Shown piece by piece: positions 34,029 through 43,834 of a stretch of 44,468 bases of DNA. The notes below the pieces were generated by a model, which was not told where the DNA came from, made no database searches, and saw nothing but the letters and a program-made list of their open reading frames with translations. The position numbers and the translations under genes are program-made. This stretch comes from Rhodovarius lipocyclicus. Lineage in GTDB: Bacteria; Pseudomonadota; Alphaproteobacteria; Acetobacterales; Acetobacteraceae. The stretch spans positions 1 through 44,468 of the forward strand of contig NZ_JAAABL010000033.1 of NCBI RefSeq assembly GCF_009900765.1, read 5' to 3'. Positions within the stretch are counted from its first letter, which is position 1, and every line of letters begins with the position of its first letter.

Positions 34029-34883
34029 ATGAGCAAGCTTCTCGATGACGCGCAGGTCGCGGCATACCGGCGGGATGGTTTCGTCTCCCCCATGCGCGCC
34101 GTCTCCGCCGGGCAGGCGGGGCTGTGGCAGGAACGCATGGCCCGCTCCATCGCCGATTTCACCGCCCGCTTCCCCGAGGAGCCGGGCCAGCGCCAGCCGC
34201 CCGCCCGGCTGAAGCCCTATCTGCTGTTCCGCTGGGCCGCCGAGATCGTGCGCCACCCCGCCATCCTGGACGCGGTGGAGGATGTGATCGGCCCCGATAT
34301 CCTCGTCTTCCACACCACGCTGTGGTGGAAGAAGGCCGGCACCGAGGGCTACGTGCCCTGGCACCAGGACGGCACCTATTTCGGCCTAGCCCCGCATGAG
34401 CATGTGACCGCCTGGTTGGCGCTGACGCCCAGCACGCTGGAAAGCGGCTGCGTGACCATGCTGCCGGGCAGCCACAAGCAGGGGCAGCTCGCCCATACCG
34501 ATATCTCGGACCCCGCCATCATGCTCAGCCGCGGCCAGACGGTGAAGGCCACGGTGGATGAGGCCGCGGGCGTGCCGGTGCAGCTGCAGCCCGGCGAATT
34601 CTCCCTGCACGACACGATGGTGCTGCACGCCTCGGCGCCCAACCGCTCGGCGCAAGACCGGATCGGGCTGGGCATCAGCTATATCCCGGCGCGCTGCTAC
34701 CACACCGGGCCCACGCGGCTGTCGGCCACGCTGGTGCGGGGGGCGAACACGCACAACCACTTCGACCTGGAAGCGGAACCCAAGGCGGATATGGACGCGG
34801 CGGCACTGGCCGCGCATGCGGACAGCCTGGGGCGGTTCAAGAAAGCCAGCGAGACCATTCCGGAGATGTCGCTGGTGCATTGA
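34029..34883 (+). CDS. Phytanoyl-CoA dioxygenase (PhyH)-family oxygenase
   Basis: A 284-residue Fe(II)/2-oxoglutarate-dependent dioxygenase of the PhyH group. The iron triad is H112 and D114 in WHQDGTYFG and H200 in HDTMVLHASAPN, and R206 (NRS) is placed to bind 2-oxoglutarate. The length is normal for bacterial members, which hydroxylate small molecules or alkyl chains. The start ATG at 34029 is taken because the fold begins at LLDDAQVAAYRRDGFV. The substrate is unknown. It converges with the amidase gene over a hairpin. Confidence 0.88.
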   Translation: MSKLLDDAQVAAYRRDGFVSPMRAVSAGQAGLWQERMARSIADFTARFPEEPGQRQPPARLKPYLLFRWAAEIVRHPAILDAVEDVIGPDILVFHTTLWWKKAGTEGYVPWHQDGTYFGLAPHEHVTAWLALTPSTLESGCVTMLPGSHKQGQLAHTDISDPAIMLSRGQTVKATVDEAAGVPVQLQPGEFSLHDTMVLHASAPNRSAQDRIGLGISYIPARCYHTGPTRLSATLVRGANTHNHFDLEAEPKADMDAAALAAHADSLGRFKKASETIPEMSLVH

Positions 34884-34914
34884 AGGTCGAGGGGGCGGCG
34901 CCCCCTCAACCTTC
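34882..34914. terminator. Bidirectional hairpin between PhyH-like and amidase genes
   Basis: GAGGGGGC (34889-34896) pairs with GCCCCCTC (34900-34907) around a GGC loop, and the flanking GAAGGT (34882-34887) and ACCTTC (34909-34914) extend it to a 14-bp stem with one C-A mismatch. The convergent position suggests a two-way terminator, though no long U-tract is present. Confidence 0.65.
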
Positions 34915-34920
34915 GGCGCC

Positions 34921-36300
34921 TCAGATCTTCGGCGCCAGTTCCAGCGTGCCCAGCGCCTGTTCCAGCAGGTGCCCCGCCGCCAGCACCCCGGCGTCGTCGA
35001 AGGGCTTGCCGATGATCTGCGCCGCCACCGGCAATTCCCCGGCGCCGAGCCCCGTGAACACGCTCATCGCGGGCCAGCCCAGGATGTTGCCCGGCATGGT
35101 GAAGCCCGGCTTTTCCAGCAGGGCCCATTTGGGCACCTTGTCGATGGGCGGTGCCTCGCCGGGGGCGGTGGCGGTGAGCAGCAGGTCGATGCCCTCGGTC
35201 GCGGCCTTGGTGCGGGCGATCAGTTCCAGCCGGCGCTTCTGCGCGCCGATATAGTCCGCCGCCGAGACCAGCCCGCCGAAGGCCAGGCGGTGGCGCAGCC
35301 CCTCGCCGAATTTCTCCGGCGCGGTCTGCATGCGGGTCTCATGCACCGAGAACGCCTCGGCCATCAGGATGGGCCAGCCGGCGTAGTTGAACTCCCACAG
35401 GCTGGGCAGCGTCACGTCCTTCACCGTGGCGCCGGCATCCTTCAGGGCCGCGATCGCGCGCTCGATGCCCGCCAGGGTGGCGGGGCTGACGGGGTTGTCC
35501 ACCTCATGGAAATGGCGGACCACGCCGATGGTCTTGCCCTTCACGCCCTGGCCCAGGGCGGCGGTGTAGTCCGGGATCTCCACCTGGGCGCTGGCGGGGT
35601 CGGCGGGGTCGTGGCCGGCCATCGCCTGCAGCAGCAGGGCGCAATCCTCGGCGGTGCGGGCCATGGGGCCCGCGTGGTCCAGCGATTGGGCCAGCGGCAG
35701 GATGCCGGTGCGCGGGCACAGCCCATAGGTCGGCTTGATGCCCGCGATGCCGCACAGCGCGGAGGGGCCGCGGATCGACCCGCCCGTGTCGCTGCCGGTG
35801 CCGCCCATGATGATGCCGGCCGAAACCGCGGCCCCGGTGCCGGAGGAGGAGCCGGCCGTGAAGTGCTTCGGGTTCCACGGGTTGTGCGCGGGCGGCCAGG
35901 GCAGGTCGAAGCTGGGCCCGCCGAAGGCGAATTCATGCGTCGCCAACTTGCCGAGCGAGACCACGCCCGCCTCGGCCAGCCACTTCACGGTGGTCGCGTC
36001 CTCGGTGGGGACATGGTCGATGAACTGCGCCGAATGCGCGGTCGTGGGGATGCCGGCGGTGCAGTAGATATCCTTGTGGGCGAAGGGGATGCCGTCCAGC
36101 GGGCCCTTCAGGCTGCCCGACATCTGCCGCGCCTCGGCGGCCTTCGCGGCGGCCAGGGCGGGTTCGGGCGTGATGCGGATGAAGGCCCAGATGGTGGGGT
36201 TCAGCGCTTCGGCGCGGGCCAGCCGCTCCTGGGCCAGTTCCACGGGCGAGAGCTTGCGCGCCGCGATCTGTTTCGCGGCCTCGGCGATGGTCAGGGGCAT
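34921..36300 (-). CDS. Amidase signature-family amidohydrolase (AtzE/GatA-like)
   Basis: A 459-residue amidase signature enzyme that hydrolyses an amide to acid and ammonia or amine. The Ser-cisSer-Lys triad is recognisable: K76 in FAHKDIY, the cis-Ser in AGSSSGTG (about 151-153) and the nucleophile S175 in SDTGGSIRGPS. The start MPLTIAEAAKQIAARKLSPVEL is standard for the family. It lies one base after the stop of a small AtzG/GatC-like gene. AtzE-like amidases act with such a small subunit, so this pair is more likely an AtzE-type amide hydrolase than the tRNA amidotransferase GatA. The substrate is unknown. Confidence 0.88.
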   Translation of the reverse strand: MPLTIAEAAKQIAARKLSPVELAQERLARAEALNPTIWAFIRITPEPALAAAKAAEARQMSGSLKGPLDGIPFAHKDIYCTAGIPTTAHSAQFIDHVPTEDATTVKWLAEAGVVSLGKLATHEFAFGGPSFDLPWPPAHNPWNPKHFTAGSSSGTGAAVSAGIIMGGTGSDTGGSIRGPSALCGIAGIKPTYGLCPRTGILPLAQSLDHAGPMARTAEDCALLLQAMAGHDPADPASAQVEIPDYTAALGQGVKGKTIGVVRHFHEVDNPVSPATLAGIERAIAALKDAGATVKDVTLPSLWEFNYAGWPILMAEAFSVHETRMQTAPEKFGEGLRHRLAFGGLVSAADYIGAQKRRLELIARTKAATEGIDLLLTATAPGEAPPIDKVPKWALLEKPGFTMPGNILGWPAMSVFTGLGAGELPVAAQIIGKPFDDAGVLAAGHLLEQALGTLELAPKI

Positions 36301-36301
36301 C

Positions 36302-36490
36302 TCAGCGGCGGGCCTGATAGGTGACAGCGAGTTCGGCGGAGGTCGGCAGGGCGGGTTTGCGCAGCCCGGCCAGCATGGGTTCGAACAGCGGCCAGTGCTG
36401 GCGCAGTTCCTCCACCTCGGCGGCGGGCAGGGCGATGCCGGCGCGGGCCAGCATCAGGTTCATGGTTTCCAAGGTGGGCGTCTCGCTCAT
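36302..36490 (-). CDS. Small AtzG/GatC-like amidase partner (DUF4089-like)
   Basis: A 62-residue protein (MSETPTLETMNLMLARAGIALPAAEVEELRQHWPLF...) placed immediately before an amidase-signature gene on the same strand. It follows the pattern of AtzG-like/DUF4089 small subunits: an N-terminal helix, the IxLPAxEVxxL segment and an Ala/Pro-rich tail that would wrap around the amidase. The ATG at 36490 has AGAAGG about 5 bases upstream. Homology is judged by pattern and context only. Confidence 0.7.
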   Translation of the reverse strand: MSETPTLETMNLMLARAGIALPAAEVEELRQHWPLFEPMLAGLRKPALPTSAELAVTYQARR

Positions 36491-36604
36491 CCAGCCTTCT
36501 CTCCGATTGCGGCAGTGCAAGGTTGCGCCGGGGCTCGACAGCGGTCTAGCCTCGATTCCGCTCGGGAAACCCCGTGCGGGAGGAAAAGCAGGGAAGGGGC
36601 CTCA

Positions 36605-38233
36605 ATGAAGGTCGGCGACGCGATCGCGGAGATCATGCGGCGCGAGGGCATACGCACCCTCACGGGCTATCCGGTCAATCACCTCATCGAATCCGCGGCG
36701 GCGATCGATATCCGCCCTGTCATGGTCCGGCAGGAGCGCATCGGCCTGCATATGGCCGATGCCATCAGCCGCGTGACCTCGGGGCGCGAGCTGGGCGCCT
36801 TCTGCATGCAGCACGGCCCGGGGGCCGAGAATTCCTATGGCGGCGTGGCCCAATGCTTCGGGGAAAGCATTCCGGTGCTGGTGCTGCCCATGGGCTATCC
36901 GCGCCGGATCGCGCAGGTGCCGCCCAACTACAACTCCACGGTGCAGATGCGCGGCATCACCAAAAGCGCCGAGGCGATCATGAACGCGGCCGAGGTGCCG
37001 AACATCATGCGCCGTGCCTTCGCGCGGTTGAAGAACGGGCGCGGCGGCCCGGTGCTGGTGGAAATCCCCACCGACATGTTCAACGAGGACATGCCCGCCC
37101 ATTGGGACTACACCCCGGCGGTGGCCACGCGCTCCGCGCCGGACCCGGTGGATGTGCGCCGTGCCGCCGCCCTGCTGGCGGGCGCGCGGCGGCCGGTGAT
37201 CTATGCCGGCACGGGCGTGCACTGGGCCCGCGCCTGGCCGCAGCTGCGGGCGCTGGCGGAATTGCTGGCGGCGCCGGTCACCAGCAGCCTGGGCGGCAAA
37301 TCCGCCTTCCCCGAGGATCATCCGCTGGCCTTGGGCTCCGGCGGGCTCGCGATCTCGGCGCCGGTGCGGCACTTCCTGGACAATTCCGATGTGATCCTCG
37401 GCATCGGGTGTTCCTTCACCGAGACCAATTTCGGCGTGGCCATGCCCAAGGGCAAACGCATCATCCACGCCACGCTCGACCCCGACCATCTGGACAAGGA
37501 TGTGCGCTGCGAGATCGGGCTGGTGGGCGACGCGGCCCTGGTGCTGGACGCGCTGCTGGAGGAGCTGGGCGGCCGCATCAAGGAACCCCGCGACATCCCC
37601 GGCGTGAACCAGGAAATCGAGGCCATCCGCGCCCCCTGGCTGCGGCAATGGGCGCCGAAGCGCGACAGCAACGACGCGCCGCTGAACCCCTATCGCGTGC
37701 TGCGCGACCTGTGGCGCACGGTGGATGTGGACAACACCATCATCACCCATGACGCGGGCTCGCCCCGCGACCAGCTTTCGCCCTTCTGGGTGTCGCGCAC
37801 GCCGCTCTCCTATCTCGGCTGGGGCAAGACGACGCAGCTGGGCTATGGGCTGGGGCTGGCGATGGGCGCGAAACTCGCGGCGCCGGACAAGCTCTGCATC
37901 AATGTGTGGGGCGATGCGGCCATCGGCTTCACGGGGATGGATTTCGAGACGGCGGTGCGCGAGCGCATCCCCATCCTGTCCATCCTGCTGAACAATTTCT
38001 CCATGGCGATCGAGCTGAAGGTGATGCCGGTCAGCACCGAGAAATACCGCAGCACCGACATCAGCGGCGACTACGCCGCCATGGCCCGGGCCTTCGGCGG
38101 GTATGGCGAACGCATCGAGCGGCCCGAGGACATCATCCCCGCCATCCAGCGCGGCATCGCCGCCACCAAGGAAGGCAAACCCGCCCTGCTGGAATTCATC
38201 ACCAGCAAGGAAACCCAGGTTTCGAGGCTCTGA
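36605..38233 (+). CDS. Thiamine-diphosphate-dependent enzyme (acetolactate synthase-like family)
   Basis: A 542-residue ThDP enzyme with the three-domain layout of acetolactate synthase/pyruvate decarboxylase relatives. The N-terminal PYR domain carries the cofactor-activating Glu in VRQERIGLHMAD (about E45), a central domain follows, and the C-terminal PP domain has WGDAAIGFTGMDFE...LLNN, the metal-binding motif in GDA rather than GDG form. It ends close (1-base gap) to an ABC ATPase gene. Related enzymes decarboxylate 2-oxoacids or ligate C-C bonds; the substrate is unknown. The start ATG follows GGGAAGGGG. Confidence 0.87.
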   Translation: MKVGDAIAEIMRREGIRTLTGYPVNHLIESAAAIDIRPVMVRQERIGLHMADAISRVTSGRELGAFCMQHGPGAENSYGGVAQCFGESIPVLVLPMGYPRRIAQVPPNYNSTVQMRGITKSAEAIMNAAEVPNIMRRAFARLKNGRGGPVLVEIPTDMFNEDMPAHWDYTPAVATRSAPDPVDVRRAAALLAGARRPVIYAGTGVHWARAWPQLRALAELLAAPVTSSLGGKSAFPEDHPLALGSGGLAISAPVRHFLDNSDVILGIGCSFTETNFGVAMPKGKRIIHATLDPDHLDKDVRCEIGLVGDAALVLDALLEELGGRIKEPRDIPGVNQEIEAIRAPWLRQWAPKRDSNDAPLNPYRVLRDLWRTVDVDNTIITHDAGSPRDQLSPFWVSRTPLSYLGWGKTTQLGYGLGLAMGAKLAAPDKLCINVWGDAAIGFTGMDFETAVRERIPILSILLNNFSMAIELKVMPVSTEKYRSTDISGDYAAMARAFGGYGERIERPEDIIPAIQRGIAATKEGKPALLEFITSKETQVSRL

Positions 38234-38234
38234 C

Positions 38235-39281
<1,047 letters not shown>

Positions 39282-39329
39282 TCCCCCGGCGCCCGAGCCG
39301 GCAAGAACCAATGTCTCAAGTCCATTACC

Positions 39330-39373
39330 GGCCCCGATGATGCGAACGGGGCCTGGGGGCATCGCCCCCCGGC
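39330..39373 (+). promoter_or_regulatory. Mutually exclusive hairpins upstream of the ABC solute-binding protein
   Basis: GGCCCCG (39330-39336) can pair with CGGGGCC (39347-39353). Alternatively GCC-T-GGGGGC (39351-39360) pairs with GCCCCC-C-GGC (39364-39373), one mismatch. They share bases 39351-39353. Intercistronic hairpins before binding-protein genes often stabilise mRNA; a switch is speculative. Confidence 0.45.
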
Positions 39374-39437
39374 ATCAGCCGAGTACTTGAACCGCATGCG
39401 GGATCAACCCGTGGCGGAAGAAACAGGGAAACGAACC

Positions 39438-40778
39438 ATGCTGAAGACCACCAGGCGCAACGCCATCGGCCTGTCGGCCGCCACCCTGGCCGCCTGTGCC
39501 GCCGCCGAGCGGGCGCAGGCCCAGGCCCAGACCATCACGGCGGCGGACGCCACCGCGCCGCGCCTGCCGCTGGAAAGCGGCGCCACCCTGCGCATGCTGC
39601 GCCCCGTGCGCTTCGTGCAGCCGGACGAGGATGTGTTCCGCGCCAATTGCGCCCGCTTCACCCAGGCGACCGGCGTGCAGGTGCGCGTGGATTTCGTGGG
39701 GTGGGAGGACATCACCCAGCAGACCGCCGTCACCGCCAACACCGGCGCGGGGCCGGACCTGATCATCGGCTTCAACGAATCCCCCCATGTCTATGCCGAC
39801 AAGCTGGTGGAGCTGTCGGATGTCGCGGAATACCTGGGCAAGCGCTATGGCGGCTGGCTCGCGCTGGCGCAGCGCTATGGCAAGCGGCACGGCACCAACA
39901 ACTGGATCGGCCTGCCCTTCGGTTCCACCGGCGGGCCGCTGGTCTATCGCAAATCGGCCGTGAACGCCGCGGGTTACGAGCGCCCGCCCGAGGATCTGCC
40001 CAATTTCCTCGACCTGTGCCGCAAGCTGAAACAGGCGGGCAAGCCGTCCGGCTTCGCGCTGGGCAACGCGGTGGGCGACGGCAACGGCTTCGCCAACTGG
40101 GTGGTGTGGTCGCACAACGGCTTCCTGGTGAATGAGGACGGCACCGTCGGCATCAACAGCCGCGAGACGGTGGCCGCCCTGCATTACCTGAAGGAGCTGT
40201 ACGCCACCTTCATCCCCGGCACCCTGTCCTGGGGCGATGTCAGCAACAACCGCGCCTATGCCTCCAACGAGTGCTGGCTGACGGCCAATGGCGTGTCGCT
40301 CTATTTCGCGCTGAAGAACGACCCGGCCACGCGCGCCATCGCCGAGGACACGGAGCACATGCTGCTGCCCAAGGGCCTAGCCTCCGCCTCGCCCATGGCG
40401 GGGCTCACGCTCAATGCCATGGTGTTCAAGCACAGCCGCTATCCCAACGCCTCCAAGGCGCTGCTGCAATTCCTGCTGGAACGCGAGCAGATGGACCCCT
40501 GGCTGAACGCCAACCTCGGCTATTGGGCGCATCCGCTGGCCAATTACGACGCGAGCGCCGTCTGGACCAGCGACCCCAAGGTCACGCTGTTCCGCGACAC
40601 CATGCGCAGCCCGTTCTGGATCGGCTACAAGGGCCCGATCAGCGAGGCCTCGGCGGCGGCCAACGCCGAATACGTGATGGTGCAGATGTGCGCCTCCGTC
40701 GCCTCCGGCCAGGCGACGCCGGAGGCCGCGGCGCGTGAGGCGGAGCGGCGCGCCCAGCGCTTCTTCCGGCGGCGCTGA
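39438..40778 (+). CDS. ABC transporter extracellular solute-binding protein, family 1
   Basis: A 446-residue exported binding protein. The N-terminus MLKTTRRNAIGLSAATLAA carries a twin-arginine-like pair and an Ala-rich h-region with cleavage near QAQ. The mature part has GADLIxGF-type features (GAGPDLIIGFNESP), LPFGSTGGPLVYRKSAV and the typical KALLQFLLEREQMDPWL end. It precedes two permeases and follows the ATPase, completing an importer. The ligand is unknown; family 1 includes sugars, polyols and osmolytes. The ATG at 39438 follows CAGGGAAACGAACC. Confidence 0.9.
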   Translation: MLKTTRRNAIGLSAATLAACAAAERAQAQAQTITAADATAPRLPLESGATLRMLRPVRFVQPDEDVFRANCARFTQATGVQVRVDFVGWEDITQQTAVTANTGAGPDLIIGFNESPHVYADKLVELSDVAEYLGKRYGGWLALAQRYGKRHGTNNWIGLPFGSTGGPLVYRKSAVNAAGYERPPEDLPNFLDLCRKLKQAGKPSGFALGNAVGDGNGFANWVVWSHNGFLVNEDGTVGINSRETVAALHYLKELYATFIPGTLSWGDVSNNRAYASNECWLTANGVSLYFALKNDPATRAIAEDTEHMLLPKGLASASPMAGLTLNAMVFKHSRYPNASKALLQFLLEREQMDPWLNANLGYWAHPLANYDASAVWTSDPKVTLFRDTMRSPFWIGYKGPISEASAAANAEYVMVQMCASVASGQATPEAAAREAERRAQRFFRRR

Positions 40779-40783
40779 CGGCC

Positions 40784-41740
40784 ATGTCCGTCACCACCGC
40801 CATCGACTGGACGAAGCGCCGGGCGGACCGCTCCGCCCTGGCGCGGCTGTTCGACTGGAAACCCTTCCTGGTCTTCATCTGCCTGTTGCCGGCGGTGGGG
40901 CTGCTGATGACCTTCCTGACCTATCCGCTGGGCCTGGGCATCTTCCTGGCCTTCACGGACACCACGATCGGCCGGCGTGGCGTGTGGGTGGGGCTGGAGA
41001 ATTTCGAGTATCTGCTGAGCGACCCGTTGTGGTGGAACGCCGTGTTCTACAGCGTATTCTACACCGCCGTGGCGACGGTGCTGAAATTCGGGCTGGGGCT
41101 GTGGCTGGCGCTGCTGCTGAACCAGCACATCCCGTTCAAATCCCTGATCCGGGCGATCATCCTGCTGCCCTGGATCGTGCCCACCGTGCTGTCGGCCATC
41201 GCCTTCTGGTGGATCTACGATCCGCAATTCTCCATCATCTCCTACGTGTTCGTGGATGTGCTGGGGTGGCGCACCACCAACATCGACTTCATCGGCAGCG
41301 CCTGGCCGGCCCGCTTTTCCCTGATCGCGGCCAATGTCTGGCGCGGCATCCCCTTCGTCGCCATCTCCCTGCTCGCGGGGCTGCAGACCATTTCGCCCTC
41401 GCTGTACGAGGCCGCGCTGCTGGACGGTTCCACCGCCTGGCAGCGGTTCCGCTTCATCACCTTCCCGATGCTGCTGCCGATCCTGGCGATCGTCATGACC
41501 TTCAGCATCATCTTCACCTTCACCGACTTCCAGCTGGTCTACGCGATCACGCGCGGCGGGCCGGTGAATTCCACCCATCTGCTGGCGACCCTGGCCTTCC
41601 AGCGCGGCATCCCGGGCGGGCAATTGGGGGAGGGGGCGGCGATCGCCGTCTCCATGATCCCGTTCCTGGTGGTGGCCACGCTGTTTTCCTATTTCGCGCT
41701 CGCGCGCCGCAAATGGCAGCAGGGGGAAGGCAATGACTGA
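40784..41740 (+). CDS. ABC transporter permease, MalF/UgpA type
   Basis: A 318-residue inner-membrane permease with about six membrane spans, beginning KPFLVFICLLPAVGLLMTFLTYPLGLGIFLAF. The EAA loop that contacts the ATPase reads YEAALLDGSTAWQRFRFITFPML. It starts 5 bases after the solute-binding protein stop and overlaps the next permease by 8 bases. It works with the ATPase at 38235 and the partner permease to import the same solute. Confidence 0.93.
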   Translation: MSVTTAIDWTKRRADRSALARLFDWKPFLVFICLLPAVGLLMTFLTYPLGLGIFLAFTDTTIGRRGVWVGLENFEYLLSDPLWWNAVFYSVFYTAVATVLKFGLGLWLALLLNQHIPFKSLIRAIILLPWIVPTVLSAIAFWWIYDPQFSIISYVFVDVLGWRTTNIDFIGSAWPARFSLIAANVWRGIPFVAISLLAGLQTISPSLYEAALLDGSTAWQRFRFITFPMLLPILAIVMTFSIIFTFTDFQLVYAITRGGPVNSTHLLATLAFQRGIPGGQLGEGAAIAVSMIPFLVVATLFSYFALARRKWQQGEGND

Positions 41741-42629
41741 CATCGCCGTGGAAACCCGCAACACCGCGGCTGCCGCCCCGGAGCATATGGCCTGGGACAG
41801 CCGCGCCCGCCGCATGGTCATGCTGTGGCTGCCACTGGGCTGCTTCCTGCTGATCCTGCTGTTCCCGTTCTACTGGATGGCGATCACCTCCTTCAAACCG
41901 AACGCGGAGCTGTACGATTTTCGCGCGCACAACCCGTTCTGGATCACCTCGCCCACACTCGATCACATCCACAAGCTGCTGTTCGAGACGGCCTATCCGC
42001 GCTGGCTGATGACCACCATGCTGGTGGCGGTGTGCAGCACGGTGCTGTCGCTGTTCTCCTCCACGCTGGCGGCCTATGCCATCCAGCGGCTGCGCTTCAG
42101 GGGCAGCCAGTATGTGGGGCTGGCCATCTACCTGGCCTATCTCGTTCCGCCCTCCATCCAGTTCATCCCGCTGGCGACGATGGTCTATCAGCTGGGGCTG
42201 TTCGACACGCCCTTCGCGCTGATCCTGACCTACCCCACTTTCCTCATCCCGTTCTGCACCTGGCTGCTGATCGGCTACTTCAAGTCGATCCCGTACGAGC
42301 TGGAGGAATGCGCGCTGATCGACGGGGCGACGCGGCTGCAGATCCTGCGGCGCATTACCCTGCCGCTGGCGGTGCCGGGGCTGATCTCGGCGGGGATCTT
42401 CAGCTTTACCTTGAGTTGGAACGAATTCATCTACGCGCTGGCCTTCATCCAGAGCAGCGAAAGCAAGACCGTGCCGGTGGCCATCCTGACGGAGCTGGTG
42501 ACAGGTGACGTGTACCAGTGGGGGGCGCTGATGGCGGGGTCGCTGCTGGGGTCGCTGCCGGTGGCGATCTTCTACTCGTTCTTTGTGGATTATTACGTCA
42601 GCAGCCTGACGGGGGCGGTGAAGGAGTAG
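41733..42629 (+). CDS. ABC transporter permease, MalG/UgpE type
   Basis: The 298-residue second permease, with about six membrane spans (first FLLILLFPFYWMAITSFKP). Its EAA loop reads YELEECALIDGATRLQILRRITLPL. It starts inside the previous permease gene (8-base overlap). A hairpin terminator follows the stop, so the importer genes end here and the CoA-transferase has its own 80-base leader. Confidence 0.93.
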   Translation: MTDIAVETRNTAAAAPEHMAWDSRARRMVMLWLPLGCFLLILLFPFYWMAITSFKPNAELYDFRAHNPFWITSPTLDHIHKLLFETAYPRWLMTTMLVAVCSTVLSLFSSTLAAYAIQRLRFRGSQYVGLAIYLAYLVPPSIQFIPLATMVYQLGLFDTPFALILTYPTFLIPFCTWLLIGYFKSIPYELEECALIDGATRLQILRRITLPLAVPGLISAGIFSFTLSWNEFIYALAFIQSSESKTVPVAILTELVTGDVYQWGALMAGSLLGSLPVAIFYSFFVDYYVSSLTGAVKE

Positions 42630-42637
42630 CGGGGCCT

Positions 42638-42658
42638 ACGGGGGCGACGCCCCCGTTT
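42638..42658 (+). terminator. Terminator after the ABC permeases
   Basis: ACGGGGGC (42638-42645) pairs with GCCCCCGT (42649-42656), loop GAC, followed by TT. It lies 8 bases past the permease stop and separates the importer genes from the CoA-transferase gene. Confidence 0.65.
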
Positions 42659-42709
42659 CCCGCCCTCCGACGCTTGACGCTGAGCCCCCCAGCCCGGATT
42701 TTCCCTCGC

Positions 42710-43834
42710 ATGGAAAACGCCAAGCCCCTCACCGGCATCAAGGTGGTCGAACTCGGTCAGGTCCTGGCCGGGCCCTTCGCCGGTGCCATCATGGCCGATC
42801 TCGGCGCCACCGTGATCAAGGTGGAGAAGCCCGATGGCGGCGACGACGCCCGCATGATGGGGGCTGCCTTCCGTGACGGCGACGCGCTGATCTTCAAGGA
42901 TTTCAACCGCGGCAAGCGTAGCCTGGCGCTGGACCTGAAATCGCCCGAGGGCGTGGCGGCCCTGCACCGGGAGCTGGAGGATGCCGACATCCTCATCCAC
43001 AACCTGCGCCCCGGCGCGCCGGAGCAGCTGGGCATCGACGGCCCCACGGTCACGGCCCGCCATCCCCGCCTGATCTATTGCGAGATGGGCGCCTTCGGCC
43101 ATCAGGGTCCGATGAACCGCCGGCCGGGCTATGAGCCGCTTTTGCAGGCCTATTGCGGGCTGTCGGCCATCACCGGCGCGCCGGATGGCCCGCCCGTGCG
43201 CATGGGGGCCTCGGTGGTGGACCAGGGCACGGGCATGTGGACCGTGATCGGCGCCCTGGCCGCCTTGACCGAGCGCGCGCGCACCGGGCGGGGCACCATC
43301 GTCAACACCTCGCTGTTCGAGACGGCGACGATGTGGGCCGCCCAGAAGCTGACCGGCTGGGTGAACCAGAACGAGGCCCCGGTGAAGCACGACAGCGGCC
43401 ACCCGGCCTTCGTGCCGTATCAGGGCTTCGACGCGGCGGACGCGCCCATCCTGGTCTGCTGCGGCAATGACCGGCTGTTCCGGAAGTTCGCCGCCCTGCT
43501 GGGCAAGCCGGAATGGCCCGAGGACCCGCGCTTCGTCACCAACCGCCAGCGGCTGATCCATCAGAAGGAACTGCTGCCGATGATCCAGGCGCTGATGGCC
43601 GAACAGCCCCGCGCCCATTGGCTGGCGGCGCTGGAGGCCGCGGGCGTGCCCTGCGCGCCCATAAACACCATCCAGGAGCTGGCGGAGGACCCGCAGCTCG
43701 CGGCCTCCGGCCAGTTGCAGCAGGTGCCGGGCACGGATTACCGGCTGGTGGGCATGCCCATCTCTTTCGGCGGGCAGCGCCCGGCGATCGAACGCCCGGC
43801 CCCGGCGCTGGGCGAATATGGCAAGGCCGGTTGA
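42710..43834 (+). CDS. Class III CoA-transferase (CaiB/BaiF family)
   Basis: A 374-residue enzyme that moves coenzyme A between carboxylic acids. Family start GIKVVELGQVLAGPFAG and the ADLGATVIKVEKPDGGDDAR segment are followed by FNRGKRSLALDLKS, and D171 in VVDQGTGMW is the predicted catalytic aspartate that forms the acyl anhydride. The length fits. It follows the ABC importer and a hairpin. Its last 17 bases overlap tilS in another frame. The acid handled is unknown, but co-location suggests activation of an imported carboxylate or its product. Confidence 0.9.
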   Translation: MENAKPLTGIKVVELGQVLAGPFAGAIMADLGATVIKVEKPDGGDDARMMGAAFRDGDALIFKDFNRGKRSLALDLKSPEGVAALHRELEDADILIHNLRPGAPEQLGIDGPTVTARHPRLIYCEMGAFGHQGPMNRRPGYEPLLQAYCGLSAITGAPDGPPVRMGASVVDQGTGMWTVIGALAALTERARTGRGTIVNTSLFETATMWAAQKLTGWVNQNEAPVKHDSGHPAFVPYQGFDAADAPILVCCGNDRLFRKFAALLGKPEWPEDPRFVTNRQRLIHQKELLPMIQALMAEQPRAHWLAALEAAGVPCAPINTIQELAEDPQLAASGQLQQVPGTDYRLVGMPISFGGQRPAIERPAPALGEYGKAG

